DNA from: Bacteroides sp. OM05-12
GTDB taxonomy: Bacteria > Bacteroidota > Bacteroidia > Bacteroidales > Bacteroidaceae
Assembly: GCF_003438995.1 (NCBI RefSeq)
Contig: NZ_QSUN01000013.1
Location: 37,276 to 101,275 of the forward strand
Length of the DNA: 64,000 bases
Direction of reading: 5' to 3'
A program made the position numbers and the translations under genes. Positions 9,131 to 19,500 of this stretch are shown here, one piece after another. Under the pieces are notes generated by a model. That model was not told where the DNA came from and did not search any database. It saw nothing but the letters and a program-made list of their open reading frames with translations. Numbering within the stretch: the stretch's first letter is position 1; each line of letters begins with the position of its first letter.

Positions 9131-10862
9131 TAGATTAAATAAAGCAATAGTATTTATAATTGCTATGTGTGCAACTGTGACGATACAAAGTTGTCAGGAA
9201 GAATCATTTGGTGTACCGGTAGAGCAAGTGGCAATTAATCGCGTGGAATTAATGCCTAATGTGCCTCAACCTTATAAAATATTGGATTGGGAGCAAAAAG
9301 CGAAAGACTTTGATGCATATATCTTCAATGAAGAAAATAAGGTGAATGGTAACCCACTGATTTGGTATGATAACAGTAGGAGGAATATCAATCAGGAGAC
9401 ATTCGGTATTTATACGGCAATAAATGATTCAAGACAAGGTCCGCTAAATAATAATGGAGAATTCCATGAGAGTTTAAACTCTTTGGCTGCATTGATTGGT
9501 AGTACTTTGGTCGGTATTGATAAAACGGATCAGAATGGTCGTAACTATGTGAAGATGGTTCAGAATTATTTCAATTCAGATAATGGATGGAACATAATTA
9601 TGAATAATACGAACCCTTCGGTTGCTTTATTAGGGGGTGGATATGGACGTGATTGGTGGTATGATGTGTTCCCGAATGTGTTGTACTATGCTTTGTGTGA
9701 TTTATATCCGAATGTAGAAGGTGCAGAGTACATACAACGTAGCATTGCCGAACAATTCTGTAAAGCTGATTCGATATTAAATGGTAATTATGATTATTCT
9801 TATTTTGATTATAGTAAAATGGAGGGAGTTATCAATAATATCCCTTTACAGCAAGATGCGGCCGGTGGGCATGCATGGGTGTTATATGCTGCTTATAAGA
9901 AGTTTGGAGATCAACGTTACCTGGCTCATGCAAAATCTGCATTGGATGTTATATTTAATCAGAAAGAGAGTCGCTTTTATGAAATTCTGTTACAAATGAG
10001 TGCTATTGCTGCTGCCCGGATGAATGCAGAACAAGGAACAAATTATGATGTTAAGCAAATCATTGATTGGACTTTTGATGGTTGTACCGATAAAAATGCA
10101 CGGTATGGTTGGGGAGTTATTGCAGAGCGTTGGGGAGATTACGATGTTTATGGTTTACAAGGAAGTATCATGGATAATGGTGGATACGCTTTCTTTATGA
10201 ATTCAGTAAAATTAGCATGGCCTTTAGTACCGATGGTCAAATATGAACCGCAATTTGCCCGTGCAATAGGTAAATGGATGTTGAACCTGACAAATGCCTG
10301 CCGTTTATTTTATCCGAATGAAATAGATGAACAACATCAATGGTTACCGGAGATGCGTGATTTAACCAAAGGAAATGTTGCTTATGAAGGATTGCGCAAA
10401 AGTGATGATTATGGTAAAGAAGTCTTAAAAGGAGTGTCTCCGGTAGCTATTGGAGATGGGCCGAAGTGGACAAGTTCTAATCCTCCCGAGAGTATGTTTA
10501 GTGTATATAGCACTTCTCCTGTCGGTATTCTGGGAGCAATGGTACATACTACATCGGTAGAAGGAATCTTGCAAGTGAACTGTAATACTACGGATTTCTA
10601 TGCAGAATGTCCGTATCCGGTTTATCTCTATTATAATCCATATAAAGAAAACAAAACAATTACTTACCCTTTGGCGGCAGGCGTTGATTTATTTGATATT
10701 GTAGCTAAAGAGTATGTAACTAAGAATGTTAATGGAATTAAGGAGATAATGATTCCGGCTGATCAGAGCCGTATCATTGTTGAACTTCCTGCCGGTACAA
10801 AATTAGAAAAAGATGGTAATCATATCATCACAGCGAATAAACAAACTTTAAGCTATAAATAA
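9120..10862 (+). CDS. PUL lipoprotein, candidate alpha/alpha-toroid enzyme of unrecognised family
   Basis: I do not recognise the family. The product begins MKNNRLNKAIVF and has a lipobox ending in Cys near residue 25 (TIQSC), so it should be a lipoprotein of about 580 residues. The body is rich in alternating helices with Trp/Tyr/Gly/Asp motifs: DWWYDVFPN, AGGHAWVLYAAY and WGVIAERWGDYDVYGLQGS, the last holding Glu and Asp residues that could be catalytic. This pattern resembles six- or seven-hairpin toroid carbohydrate enzymes. The N-terminal half of the gene at 16578 is a clear paralogue, sharing the PQPY, DWWYDV and RWGDYDV motifs. It overlaps the transporter gene by 11 bases and ends 3 bases before susC. 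A glycoside hydrolase or lyase role is inferred from context and shape only. Confidence 0.75.
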   Translation: MKNNRLNKAIVFIIAMCATVTIQSCQEESFGVPVEQVAINRVELMPNVPQPYKILDWEQKAKDFDAYIFNEENKVNGNPLIWYDNSRRNINQETFGIYTAINDSRQGPLNNNGEFHESLNSLAALIGSTLVGIDKTDQNGRNYVKMVQNYFNSDNGWNIIMNNTNPSVALLGGGYGRDWWYDVFPNVLYYALCDLYPNVEGAEYIQRSIAEQFCKADSILNGNYDYSYFDYSKMEGVINNIPLQQDAAGGHAWVLYAAYKKFGDQRYLAHAKSALDVIFNQKESRFYEILLQMSAIAAARMNAEQGTNYDVKQIIDWTFDGCTDKNARYGWGVIAERWGDYDVYGLQGSIMDNGGYAFFMNSVKLAWPLVPMVKYEPQFARAIGKWMLNLTNACRLFYPNEIDEQHQWLPEMRDLTKGNVAYEGLRKSDDYGKEVLKGVSPVAIGDGPKWTSSNPPESMFSVYSTSPVGILGAMVHTTSVEGILQVNCNTTDFYAECPYPVYLYYNPYKENKTITYPLAAGVDLFDIVAKEYVTKNVNGIKEIMIPADQSRIIVELPAGTKLEKDGNHIITANKQTLSYK

Positions 10863-10865
10863 ACT

Positions 10866-13800
10866 ATGAGCACAATGTTAAAAAAAATGTGGACTATGCT
10901 TTGTGTCACGCTCATTTCATCTTTGAGCTTTGCACAAACAACGAAGATGGTTACAGGAACCATTACAGATGCTGTTTCCGGAGAAAGTCTGATAGGAGTA
11001 AATATCATGATTGAAGGAAGTGCCACCGGTACGACCACAGATTTGGATGGTAAATACTCACTCAATGTTCCGGAGAATGCAGTGTTAGTCGTATCATATA
11101 TTGGTTATGAAACGATAAAAGAGAGTGTTAAAGGTCGTACGGTTATCGATGTAAAACTAGGAGCTAAGTCCGAAGTTATGGATGAAGTGGTTGTGGTAGG
11201 TTATACCACAATGAAAAAGGCGGATGTATTAGGGGCTGTTTCGAAAGTAGGAACGAAAGAATTGACTGCTGCTCCATTGGCTTCTGCCGAGCAAGCCTTA
11301 CAAGGACGTATTGCCGGAGTACAAGTTTCGGCAGCCACAGGTGCTCCGGGGGCTGATATTTCAGTTCGTGTACGTGGAGTAGGTTCTATTTATTCGGATA
11401 ACGCTCCTTTATATATTGTAGACGGGATTCCGTCTTCGGAAGGATTGAATAATATTTCTCCGAATGATATTGAGAATGTTACGGTACTGAAAGACGCATC
11501 TTCCGCTGCTATCTATGGTTCACGTGCTACAAATGGCGTTATCTTGATTACTACTAAACAAGGAAAGTCCGGTAAAGCTAGGATTTCTTATAATGGAACG
11601 GTAGGTGTACAGAATGCTGTTAATTTGGTAAAGATGGCTAACACAAAAGAATATGTTGAGCTTTATAATGAGGCAACAGCGGCCGATAATATAGGCACAA
11701 GTATTCAGCGTAGTTTTATAACTGACGATATGTTGGGAAATCTGGCAAATGTAAACCATGTAGATGAGATATTCCGTACTGCAATGATGCATTCGCATGA
11801 ACTGTCAGTGAGCGGAGGAAATGATAATGTGAGTTATTTGGTTTCAGGTTCCTATTTTAATCAAGATGGTATTATCAGAAATAGTGGATACGAGAGAGGG
11901 ACACTCCGTGCTAATTTGAATGCAAAAGCAAAGGAATGGTTGCATATTGGCATGAATATGAATGGTAGTATCGCTAATACAAAATCGGTTTCCAGCTCTG
12001 GTGATGGTTATGGAAATAATCAGGGGGGAAGTGTTGTGCGTTATGCTATGTTCCGTAACCCTGCTATTCCGGTGAAAGACGCCAATGGTAATTATATAGA
12101 CAAGCCAAGCACTTATTTTGGAAATGCTATTTATGATACATTCTTTGGTGACGGATATAATCCGGAGGCATTAGCTGATTATACAGACCGTAATAAGAAC
12201 AATAAGACTTTGTTTGCTAAAGTTAATGCTAAGATATTGTTACCGTTTAATCTGAATTTGAATACGAACTTCGGAGTTGATTACCGTAGTTTTGAGGAGA
12301 AGGTGTACAATCGGTCTTGGGGAGATAACAATCGTATAAATAATCCTAATAGCCTGACGATTGCCAATGAAGAAGATTTAAATTGGACATTCAATACAAC
12401 CTTGAATTTTAATCGTAAATTTAATGACGCTCATACTGTATCTGCTTTAGTCGGTTTTGAGGCTATTCGTGAAACTGCTAAAACAGCCAACAATTCTGAT
12501 CAGGATTTTTCTATTTGGGACAAAAATCTGATATATATAGGTAATGGCAATGGTAAAAGAGAATCGAGTCAGAGTGAATGGGCTTCTACATTGGCTTCTT
12601 TCTTTTTGCAAGCTAATTATGATTATAAAAGCCGTTATTACATTAATGCCACATTGCGTGAAGACGGAACATCCCGCTTTATTGGCGATAATCGCTGGGG
12701 AACTTTTTATTCGGTATCCGGTGGCTGGAATATCCGCAATGAAGCATTTATGGCAGATCAGGAAATCTTCCATCAATTAAAGTTACGGGCAGGTTATGGA
12801 GTTATCGGTAATCAAAATGTAGGTCTTTATGCTTATTCAGACCGTTACAGTCCTAATTACTATTATCCTTTCGGAGGGGTTGCTGCCAACGGGTATGCAC
12901 AAACTCAGTTAGGTAATGAGAACTTGAAGTGGGAGACAAGTGAACAATTCAATGTTGGTTTGGATATGGAGTTTCTAAAAGGAGCATTGGGTTTCTCTGT
13001 TGATTTCTATAATAAGATTACGGATAATATGTTGATGCAAGCTCCTTATCCGCCATCAATTGGTAATGCCTCTTCACCTTGGATTAATAGTGGTAAAGTA
13101 TTGAATCGTGGTGTTGACTTTGAAGCGGTTTACCATCATATATTTAAAGATGGTCGGTTCGATATAGCATTTAACGGTGGTTTCCTTCATAATGAAGTAT
13201 TGGAAATTGATGCACCGGTAGTTGGTGGGCGTGTAGATAATGGTGTTTATGCAACGAAGACAGAAGTTGGCTATCCGGTTGGTTCGTTTTTTATGTATGA
13301 AATGGATGGCATCTTTCAGGATGAATATGAAATTATTTCTTCGGCTTATCAAGGTGCCGGTATAAAACCCGGTGATGTAAAGTTCAAAGACATTCATAAA
13401 GATGGAACTATTGATTCTAAGGATCGTAAGCATGTCGGAAGCTCTATTCCTAAATTCACATTGGGATTGAACTTAAGTGCTGAATGGAAGGGCTTTGATA
13501 TCAGCGCATTTTTCCAGGGAGCTTATGGACATAAAATATATAATCAGATATTGACGGATAATGAAGGCTTTTATCGTGGTTTCAATGTAACAAAGCGTTA
13601 TTATGATAATCGTTGGACAGAAACTAATCCCAGTAATGAGTATCCGCGTGCGAGCTGGAAAGCAAAATCTAATAATGCTCGCGTATCTACCCGCTTCTTG
13701 GAAAATGCCTCTTATACCCGTTTGAAGAATTTGCAGATTGGTTATACGTTTAAAACGAATCAATGGAAAGTAGACCGTCTTCGTATTTATTTGGCTGCAA

Positions 13801-13955
13801 CAAACTTATTTACTCTGACAAAGTATAGTGGTTTTGACCCGGAAATGACGGTGAGTGCTAACTCATCAGGCGAAGGAGACCGTGCAAACGGTATTGATTG
13901 GGGTACTTATCCGGCTTGTAGAACATATACGTTCGGAGTTAATTTAACCTTCTAA
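10866..13955 (+). CDS. susC: SusC-family TonB-dependent outer-membrane transporter
   Basis: This is the outer-membrane channel of the SusCD glycan importer. After a signal peptide (cleavage near SLSFAQ) there is a CarboxypepD_reg-like domain (VTGTITDAVSGESLIGVNI), a TonB box (MDEVVVVGY, about 100-108), a plug domain with the SusC signature SPNDIENVTVLKDASSAAIY, and a 22-strand-type barrel ending in an aromatic-rich strand (YTFGVNLTF). The 1029-residue length is usual. It follows the preceding lipoprotein gene by 3 bases and precedes susD by 11. The symbol denotes the family, not starch specificity. Confidence 0.95.
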   Translation: MSTMLKKMWTMLCVTLISSLSFAQTTKMVTGTITDAVSGESLIGVNIMIEGSATGTTTDLDGKYSLNVPENAVLVVSYIGYETIKESVKGRTVIDVKLGAKSEVMDEVVVVGYTTMKKADVLGAVSKVGTKELTAAPLASAEQALQGRIAGVQVSAATGAPGADISVRVRGVGSIYSDNAPLYIVDGIPSSEGLNNISPNDIENVTVLKDASSAAIYGSRATNGVILITTKQGKSGKARISYNGTVGVQNAVNLVKMANTKEYVELYNEATAADNIGTSIQRSFITDDMLGNLANVNHVDEIFRTAMMHSHELSVSGGNDNVSYLVSGSYFNQDGIIRNSGYERGTLRANLNAKAKEWLHIGMNMNGSIANTKSVSSSGDGYGNNQGGSVVRYAMFRNPAIPVKDANGNYIDKPSTYFGNAIYDTFFGDGYNPEALADYTDRNKNNKTLFAKVNAKILLPFNLNLNTNFGVDYRSFEEKVYNRSWGDNNRINNPNSLTIANEEDLNWTFNTTLNFNRKFNDAHTVSALVGFEAIRETAKTANNSDQDFSIWDKNLIYIGNGNGKRESSQSEWASTLASFFLQANYDYKSRYYINATLREDGTSRFIGDNRWGTFYSVSGGWNIRNEAFMADQEIFHQLKLRAGYGVIGNQNVGLYAYSDRYSPNYYYPFGGVAANGYAQTQLGNENLKWETSEQFNVGLDMEFLKGALGFSVDFYNKITDNMLMQAPYPPSIGNASSPWINSGKVLNRGVDFEAVYHHIFKDGRFDIAFNGGFLHNEVLEIDAPVVGGRVDNGVYATKTEVGYPVGSFFMYEMDGIFQDEYEIISSAYQGAGIKPGDVKFKDIHKDGTIDSKDRKHVGSSIPKFTLGLNLSAEWKGFDISAFFQGAYGHKIYNQILTDNEGFYRGFNVTKRYYDNRWTETNPSNEYPRASWKAKSNNARVSTRFLENASYTRLKNLQIGYTFKTNQWKVDRLRIYLAATNLFTLTKYSGFDPEMTVSANSSGEGDRANGIDWGTYPACRTYTFGVNLTF

Positions 13956-13966
13956 ATTTAAGAGCA

Positions 13967-15382
13967 ATGAAAAGATTAATATATGTATTTTTAGTATTGG
14001 CAGGGCTTTCTTCATGTGATGATTTCTTGACTGAAGATTTGAAAGGAGATTATAATTCTACTAATATCCTGTCGAATGAAGAACAGGCACAATTAGCAGT
14101 AAATGCAATTTATAATGCTGCTGCCTATAGTATTAACCTCTGGAAATTCGGAGACGTTGCTTCGGATGATGCCGTAAAAGGCGGTAACGATGGTGACCAG
14201 GCAGAGATAGGCTATATTGATGATTTTACGGTTCAGAGTGACAATGGAGTTATCGCTGAGTTTTGGCAAAATACTTATGAAACAATTAGTCGTGCCAATA
14301 ATGTGATTGATGGAATAAAGAATACTCCGATGGATGCCACAAAGAAAGAGCAGATGATTGCTGAGGCTAAGTTCTTACGTGCCTATTCTTATTTTCAATT
14401 GGTAAATATCTTTGGAGAAGTACCGTTGAAGCTTTATCCTCAAAACTCGGATAAAAATATTTATGTAGGTTTATCTTCTGTAGAGGGTATTTATACTCAA
14501 ATAGAGAAAGACTTGACGGATGCCGTAGTCCTTCCTGTTTCTTATGCGGTGACGGAAACCGGTCGTGCAACGAGAGGAGCAGCTTATGGTTTGCTGGCAA
14601 AAGCGCAGTTATATCAGAAGAAATATGGAGAAGCATTGACGAGTATTCAGAATTTAGAGTCTTTAAATCTATATGATTTGGATTCTTATGAGAATCTTTT
14701 TAAGCTAGGAAATGAAAATAGCATTGAAACCATATTTGCTATATGTTTCTTATCAAACCAAGTTCCGACTTGTAGCAATGCGTTGAATCAATGGCTGGCT
14801 CCTTCTATTGAGAGCGGGTACTTTTTTGATAATCCTACTCAGAGCTGGGTGGATATCTTTACCGAAAAGCAAACTGATGGAAGCGATGATTTACGTTTGG
14901 ATGCCTCTATTGGTCGTGATGGAAAAACATGGTTGAATGATAATACATTTTCATCTTCTTGGTCATCAACAGGTTACTTGGTGAAGAAGCATAACCAACC
15001 GCTTACTGAAGTAGATGCCGGGCGTAAGGGTGATGGCGGATTGGCTTATATTTATTTGCGATATGCCGATATCTTGCTGATGAAAGCTGAATGCCAGAAT
15101 GAACTTCACTATCCCGATTTGGCGGAAGCTCCATTGAATAGAGTTCGTAATCGTGCAGGACTTGCAGACATTTCCGGTAAAACGGAAAGTGAAATGCGTA
15201 GTTTGATTCGCACGGAACGTCGTAAGGAGTTGGGCTTTGAGTTTCATCGTTTCTTTGATTTAATGCGTTGGGGGAAAGAGGTGGCAACAGAGGCACTCGG
15301 TTCCGGGTTTACATGGATAGAACCCAGATATTATTTCCCTTTACCTCAGACGGAGTTAGATTCTAATCTCGGAATAAAATAA
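13967..15382 (+). CDS. susD: SusD-family surface glycan-binding lipoprotein
   Basis: This is the lid-like surface lipoprotein that partners SusC. The signal peptide ends in LSSC (Cys about 17) followed by an acidic DDF stretch, which fits outer-membrane export. The TPR-like helical fold is visible in KFLRAYSYFQLVNIFGEVPL and the C-terminal RNRAGL...ELGFEFHRFFDLMRWG block, both diagnostic of SusD/RagB proteins. At 471 residues it is slightly short but within the family range. It lies immediately downstream of susC. The ligand is unknown. Confidence 0.94.
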   Translation: MKRLIYVFLVLAGLSSCDDFLTEDLKGDYNSTNILSNEEQAQLAVNAIYNAAAYSINLWKFGDVASDDAVKGGNDGDQAEIGYIDDFTVQSDNGVIAEFWQNTYETISRANNVIDGIKNTPMDATKKEQMIAEAKFLRAYSYFQLVNIFGEVPLKLYPQNSDKNIYVGLSSVEGIYTQIEKDLTDAVVLPVSYAVTETGRATRGAAYGLLAKAQLYQKKYGEALTSIQNLESLNLYDLDSYENLFKLGNENSIETIFAICFLSNQVPTCSNALNQWLAPSIESGYFFDNPTQSWVDIFTEKQTDGSDDLRLDASIGRDGKTWLNDNTFSSSWSSTGYLVKKHNQPLTEVDAGRKGDGGLAYIYLRYADILLMKAECQNELHYPDLAEAPLNRVRNRAGLADISGKTESEMRSLIRTERRKELGFEFHRFFDLMRWGKEVATEALGSGFTWIEPRYYFPLPQTELDSNLGIK

Positions 15383-15418
15383 TTAACAATTTTTTTTATT
15401 AACTAAATGTATAGTATT

Positions 15419-16504
15419 ATGAAAAGGTATTTTAAATTAGTAGCGTTTTGTTTGGCAGTAACCTTAGTTGCACCACTTATGACATCTTGTTCGGATGATG
15501 ACGATGACAAGGAAGTGGTAAAGGCTGATACTGCTGCGTTGAATGAAGAATTAACTGCATGTACAGCTTTGTTGGAAGCTGCAACTACAACTGATTATCC
15601 GCAAACAGCAATTGATGCTTTCCGGCAAATTATAACTGCCGTTAAGACCGGTTTGGAAAAGAATCCTAGTCAGACGGAAGTCGATAATATGTTGACGCAG
15701 CTTCAAGAAGCCAAAGCAACATTCTTGGCATCTGCTTATGATGCACTTCCTACGGATAAAATGGTATGTGCTTGGGATTTTGAAAAAGAAGGTGACAATT
15801 TAGTTTCTAATGGTGTTAAGCCTTGGACTGCTGTCTTGAAGGCCGGACCTGCTGAAATCTTTGGTACTGATACTCAAAAGCCTTTGTTTGTAGAAGGTGT
15901 TAAAGGTGGCAAGGCTCTTTCTTTTGATAAGGGTGCACACTTGGAAATTTCCGACTATACAAAGGGTGATTTATTGAAAGATGAATTATCTTTATCAGTA
16001 TGGGTTAAACCTACAAAAACAGTTGCCGGAAACTATATTATTTCTTTGAACTATTGGAATACCTTTAAGTTTAATTTGCAGGATGAGAATAAGCCGTTCT
16101 TTACAGTAGCAACGGAGCAAGGTATTATTGATGCTGATAATGAAATGCCGCAATCTGTAAAAGAGAATGAATGGGCACATTTGGTAGTGGTTATGTCTTA
16201 TAAATCCCACACTTTGAAGTTCTATGTAAATGGTGAATTGACCAAGACTTGGGATGAGACAGGTAAACCTGCATTGGCTAGCAATACTTGGGCTGCCGAT
16301 TATGTATCTCCTACAGGAAAAACCCTTCCTTTGATAATTGGTGCCAGCACTACTTATGAGGAAGCTATGGCTGCTTGGAGTGATTGGTTCAAACCATCAG
16401 TTGACGCATGGGATTACTTCCATGGCTCTATGGATCAATTGAAACTTTTCACTGTCGCTTTAACGGATGGTCAGGTGAATAAGTTGTATAATGACGAAAA
16501 ATAA
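15419..16504 (+). CDS. Surface lipoprotein with FIVAR-like helices and LamG domain
   Basis: This sits in the SusE/F position after susD and is probably an accessory surface glycan-binding protein. The start at 15419 gives MKRYFKLV, a signal peptide ending MTSC, then SDDDDDK, a strong Bacteroidetes surface-export signal. Residues about 35-115 are helical with a FIVAR-like look (TEVDNMLTQLQEAK); residues about 125-355 form a LamG/concanavalin-like jelly roll (LSLSVWVKPT, WAHLVVVMS, LKFYVNGEL, GSMDQLKLF). The total is 361 residues. A strong hairpin terminator follows at 16525-16558. Binding function is inferred from domain type and position. Confidence 0.85.
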   Translation: MKRYFKLVAFCLAVTLVAPLMTSCSDDDDDKEVVKADTAALNEELTACTALLEAATTTDYPQTAIDAFRQIITAVKTGLEKNPSQTEVDNMLTQLQEAKATFLASAYDALPTDKMVCAWDFEKEGDNLVSNGVKPWTAVLKAGPAEIFGTDTQKPLFVEGVKGGKALSFDKGAHLEISDYTKGDLLKDELSLSVWVKPTKTVAGNYIISLNYWNTFKFNLQDENKPFFTVATEQGIIDADNEMPQSVKENEWAHLVVVMSYKSHTLKFYVNGELTKTWDETGKPALASNTWAADYVSPTGKTLPLIIGASTTYEEAMAAWSDWFKPSVDAWDYFHGSMDQLKLFTVALTDGQVNKLYNDEK

Positions 16505-16524
16505 TTTAAATAAGTTTTGATGAG

Positions 16525-16558
16525 AAAAGGCACGGCTGGGATACAACCGTGCCTTTTT
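16525..16558 (+). terminator. Intrinsic terminator inside the PUL
   Basis: AAAAGGCACGG (16525-16535) pairs with CCGTGCCTTTT across an 11-base loop and ends in a T-run. It lies between the LamG lipoprotein gene and the last PUL gene, so it would reduce or stop read-through to the 1014-residue protein. Confidence 0.8.
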
Positions 16559-16577
16559 CAATAAATAGGATATAGGT

Positions 16578-19500
16578 ATGAGAAAACAAATATTGTTTGT
16601 CGGGCTTCTTTGTCTTTGTATGATATCGAATGGACAGACGGAACAAATTGCTATTCCACGTATCGAGAAGATGCCGCATATTCCGCAACCTTATCTCTTA
16701 CGTGATTGGAAAACCGTTACGGAGCAGTATGTAGACTTGGTATTCAACGAGCATGAAGGGGAGCATTTCCCTTTGTCTTCTCAGGAAAAGGCAGGTATGA
16801 ATTATGCTCAGTACAACCCGATCTATATGGATACGTATGTGGGATGGAACTCCCACGGAAAAGGTTCGGAAGCCATTAATGTTATGCCGGCAGTTATTTC
16901 TGCTTATTTAACCGGATGTGAAGAGAGGAGTAGGCTCGAACTTGCACAAGGTGTGATGGATTTTTATAATGTAAGGAATGGTGAGAATGTTTACTTGAAT
17001 GGCTTTTCTTCCAAATCGGGGAAAGATTGGTGGTATGATGTAATGCCGAATGTGTATTTCTATCAGTTGTATCAGTTGGCCGATTTGCCGGCTGCTTTGG
17101 CAAGGGAACAGTTCATATCCGTTGCAGATCAGTGGCTGGGAGCTGTCTCGGGTTTGGGAGGAAATACTTTCTTATGGCGTTTGCCGGATATGAACCATCG
17201 GGCTTATGATTTAATAACAGGAAAACCATTGACATCGGGTGTTAAAGAACCCGAAAGTGCCGGGAGTATCGCATGGCTGCTGTATCATGCTTATCTGGAA
17301 ACAGGAGAACGTAAGTATTTGAAAGGAGCCGAATTATCTTTGGAATTTCTGAATAGTTTAACGAGTAATCCCTCTTATGAGTTACAGTTGGCTTATGGTG
17401 TTCAGGTGGCTGCGAAAATGAATGCGTTAGAGGGTACAGACTATGATCTGGAGAAGATGTTTAATTGGTGCTTTAATCGAGGGGCGTTACGCGGCTGGGG
17501 ATGTATTGTCGGACGATGGGGAGATTATGATGTTTCCGGGTTGATAGGCGAGGCAAATGATGGAGGCAATGATTATGCTTTCGTGATGAATGGTTTTCAA
17601 CAAGCTGCGGCACTGGCTCCGGTAGCCAAATATGATAAACGCTTTGCCCGTGCTTATGCCCGTTGGGTGTTGAATCTGGCAAATGCCAGTCGTTTGTTTT
17701 ATACCGACGCATTGCCCGATACTCATCAGGAGCAGGCGAGCTTGGCATGGAGTCGGAAATATGATGCCAATGCAGTGATACCTTTCGAATCAATGAAAGA
17801 AAAATGGGAGGGAACCGGCCCGTTTGCGATGGGTGATGCACTGAAAGGTGGTTGGGCTGCAACAAATTTGTCACTTTATAGCGGTTCGAGTGTCGGCTAT
17901 TTGGCAGCAGTGGTAGAATCAACGGATGTAGAAGCTATTCTACAGTTGGATTTGAATCGGACTGATTTGGACGGACGTCTAAAGTATCCTACCTATTTAT
18001 ATTATAATCCTTATACCGAAAAACGTACTGTTTCTGTGCATTTACCTGCTGGCAGTTATCGGATTTATGATGCCGTATCCGAAGTCTTTTTGTCGGAAGC
18101 GGTCTCAGGGACTTATGCACTGACTATTCCGGCAGACGGTGTACGATTACTGACTCTTGTGCCGGAAAATGTATCCCTGCGTCAAGACGGACGTTTGCTG
18201 TATGCAGGTCATTGTGTGATAGATTATCATGCGGGTAATGACTTTGGCTCTCGACTGCGTATCAAGAATCTGGAGATGCAAAGTTCTTATCTTGTGAAAG
18301 GGCAGACTGCAGTGGCGCGGGCAACGGTGGAGCATACTACTTCTTCTTGCACATTTGCTTGGGAGATAGATGGAGATAAAGTAGAGAAACAACTTTCTTC
18401 TACCATACAGTTCCCGGCCGATTTATCGCTTGGGGCGCATAAATTATATGTCACGGTAGAAGATAAAGGAGCGTCTTGCCGTGATTCGGTGGAATTCTTT
18501 GTTTTGGATACGCAAGTTAGTGTTCCGGAGATTACAGGGATTCAAGTGGAGGAAACTATGCCCGTGCAGCCGAACTCTGTTGTTCGGGCATCTGTTCAAT
18601 TGAAGAACCATGCACAACCGACAGATATAAAGTGGACGATAAATGGCGGAACTATCGAGGATGAAATAGATTCGAAGGATGATGTAATGTGGAGATTACC
18701 TGATGCTGAAGGAATTTATACGTTGACGTGTACAGCCTCTACCGTACGGGGAAGTGTATCGAAAGATTATGAGGTATTGGTCAGAAGCAATGACGATGAC
18801 GAAGTTACTCCATTGCTTTATTTCCCTTTTGATGATAGTTTACAAGATAAGGTTTCGGGTGTGGTGGCAGCCCAATACAGCGGAGCTTCTCCGATATTTA
18901 CGAATGACGCTGCCGACAATTCGGTAAAAGCATTGCAAGTAAAGAATAATTTCTTCTATTTACCTAACTCCGATGAATTGAATTTCAGGGATGCTATTAC
19001 TATCTCCCTTTGGATTTGTCCGCAGCAGAAGAACGGGGCAGAACAGTTCTTGGTAAGTCATGGCAGTTGGCAAGACCGTTACAAATTGTCTGTCAATCCG
19101 GATATGACCCTTCGATGGACGGTAAAGACAGCTTCGGGTGTGGTAGACTTGGATTATTCCATGCCTTTAACCCTGAATCGATTTGAACATTTCTGTGTGG
19201 TTTACACCGGTTTCTCGTTGGAGTTGTATCATAATGGAATGCTCGATACATATAAGTCTTTGACAGGGGATATGGGGAATACTGCCGAGAATCTGACGAT
19301 AGGAGCAATGACAATGAGTGAGCAAGCGTATAATTATCAGGGAGTATTGGACGAGCTTTATATATTTCAACATGCAGTTTCACCGAAACAGGTTAAAAAG
19401 TTAGCCTATATGGAGGGAGTTTCCCACCTGACGGATATAAATACAACTGTCGATTTCTTCGTAGAAGACGGTTATCTCTGGGCTTCAGAGGAAGTAGAGC

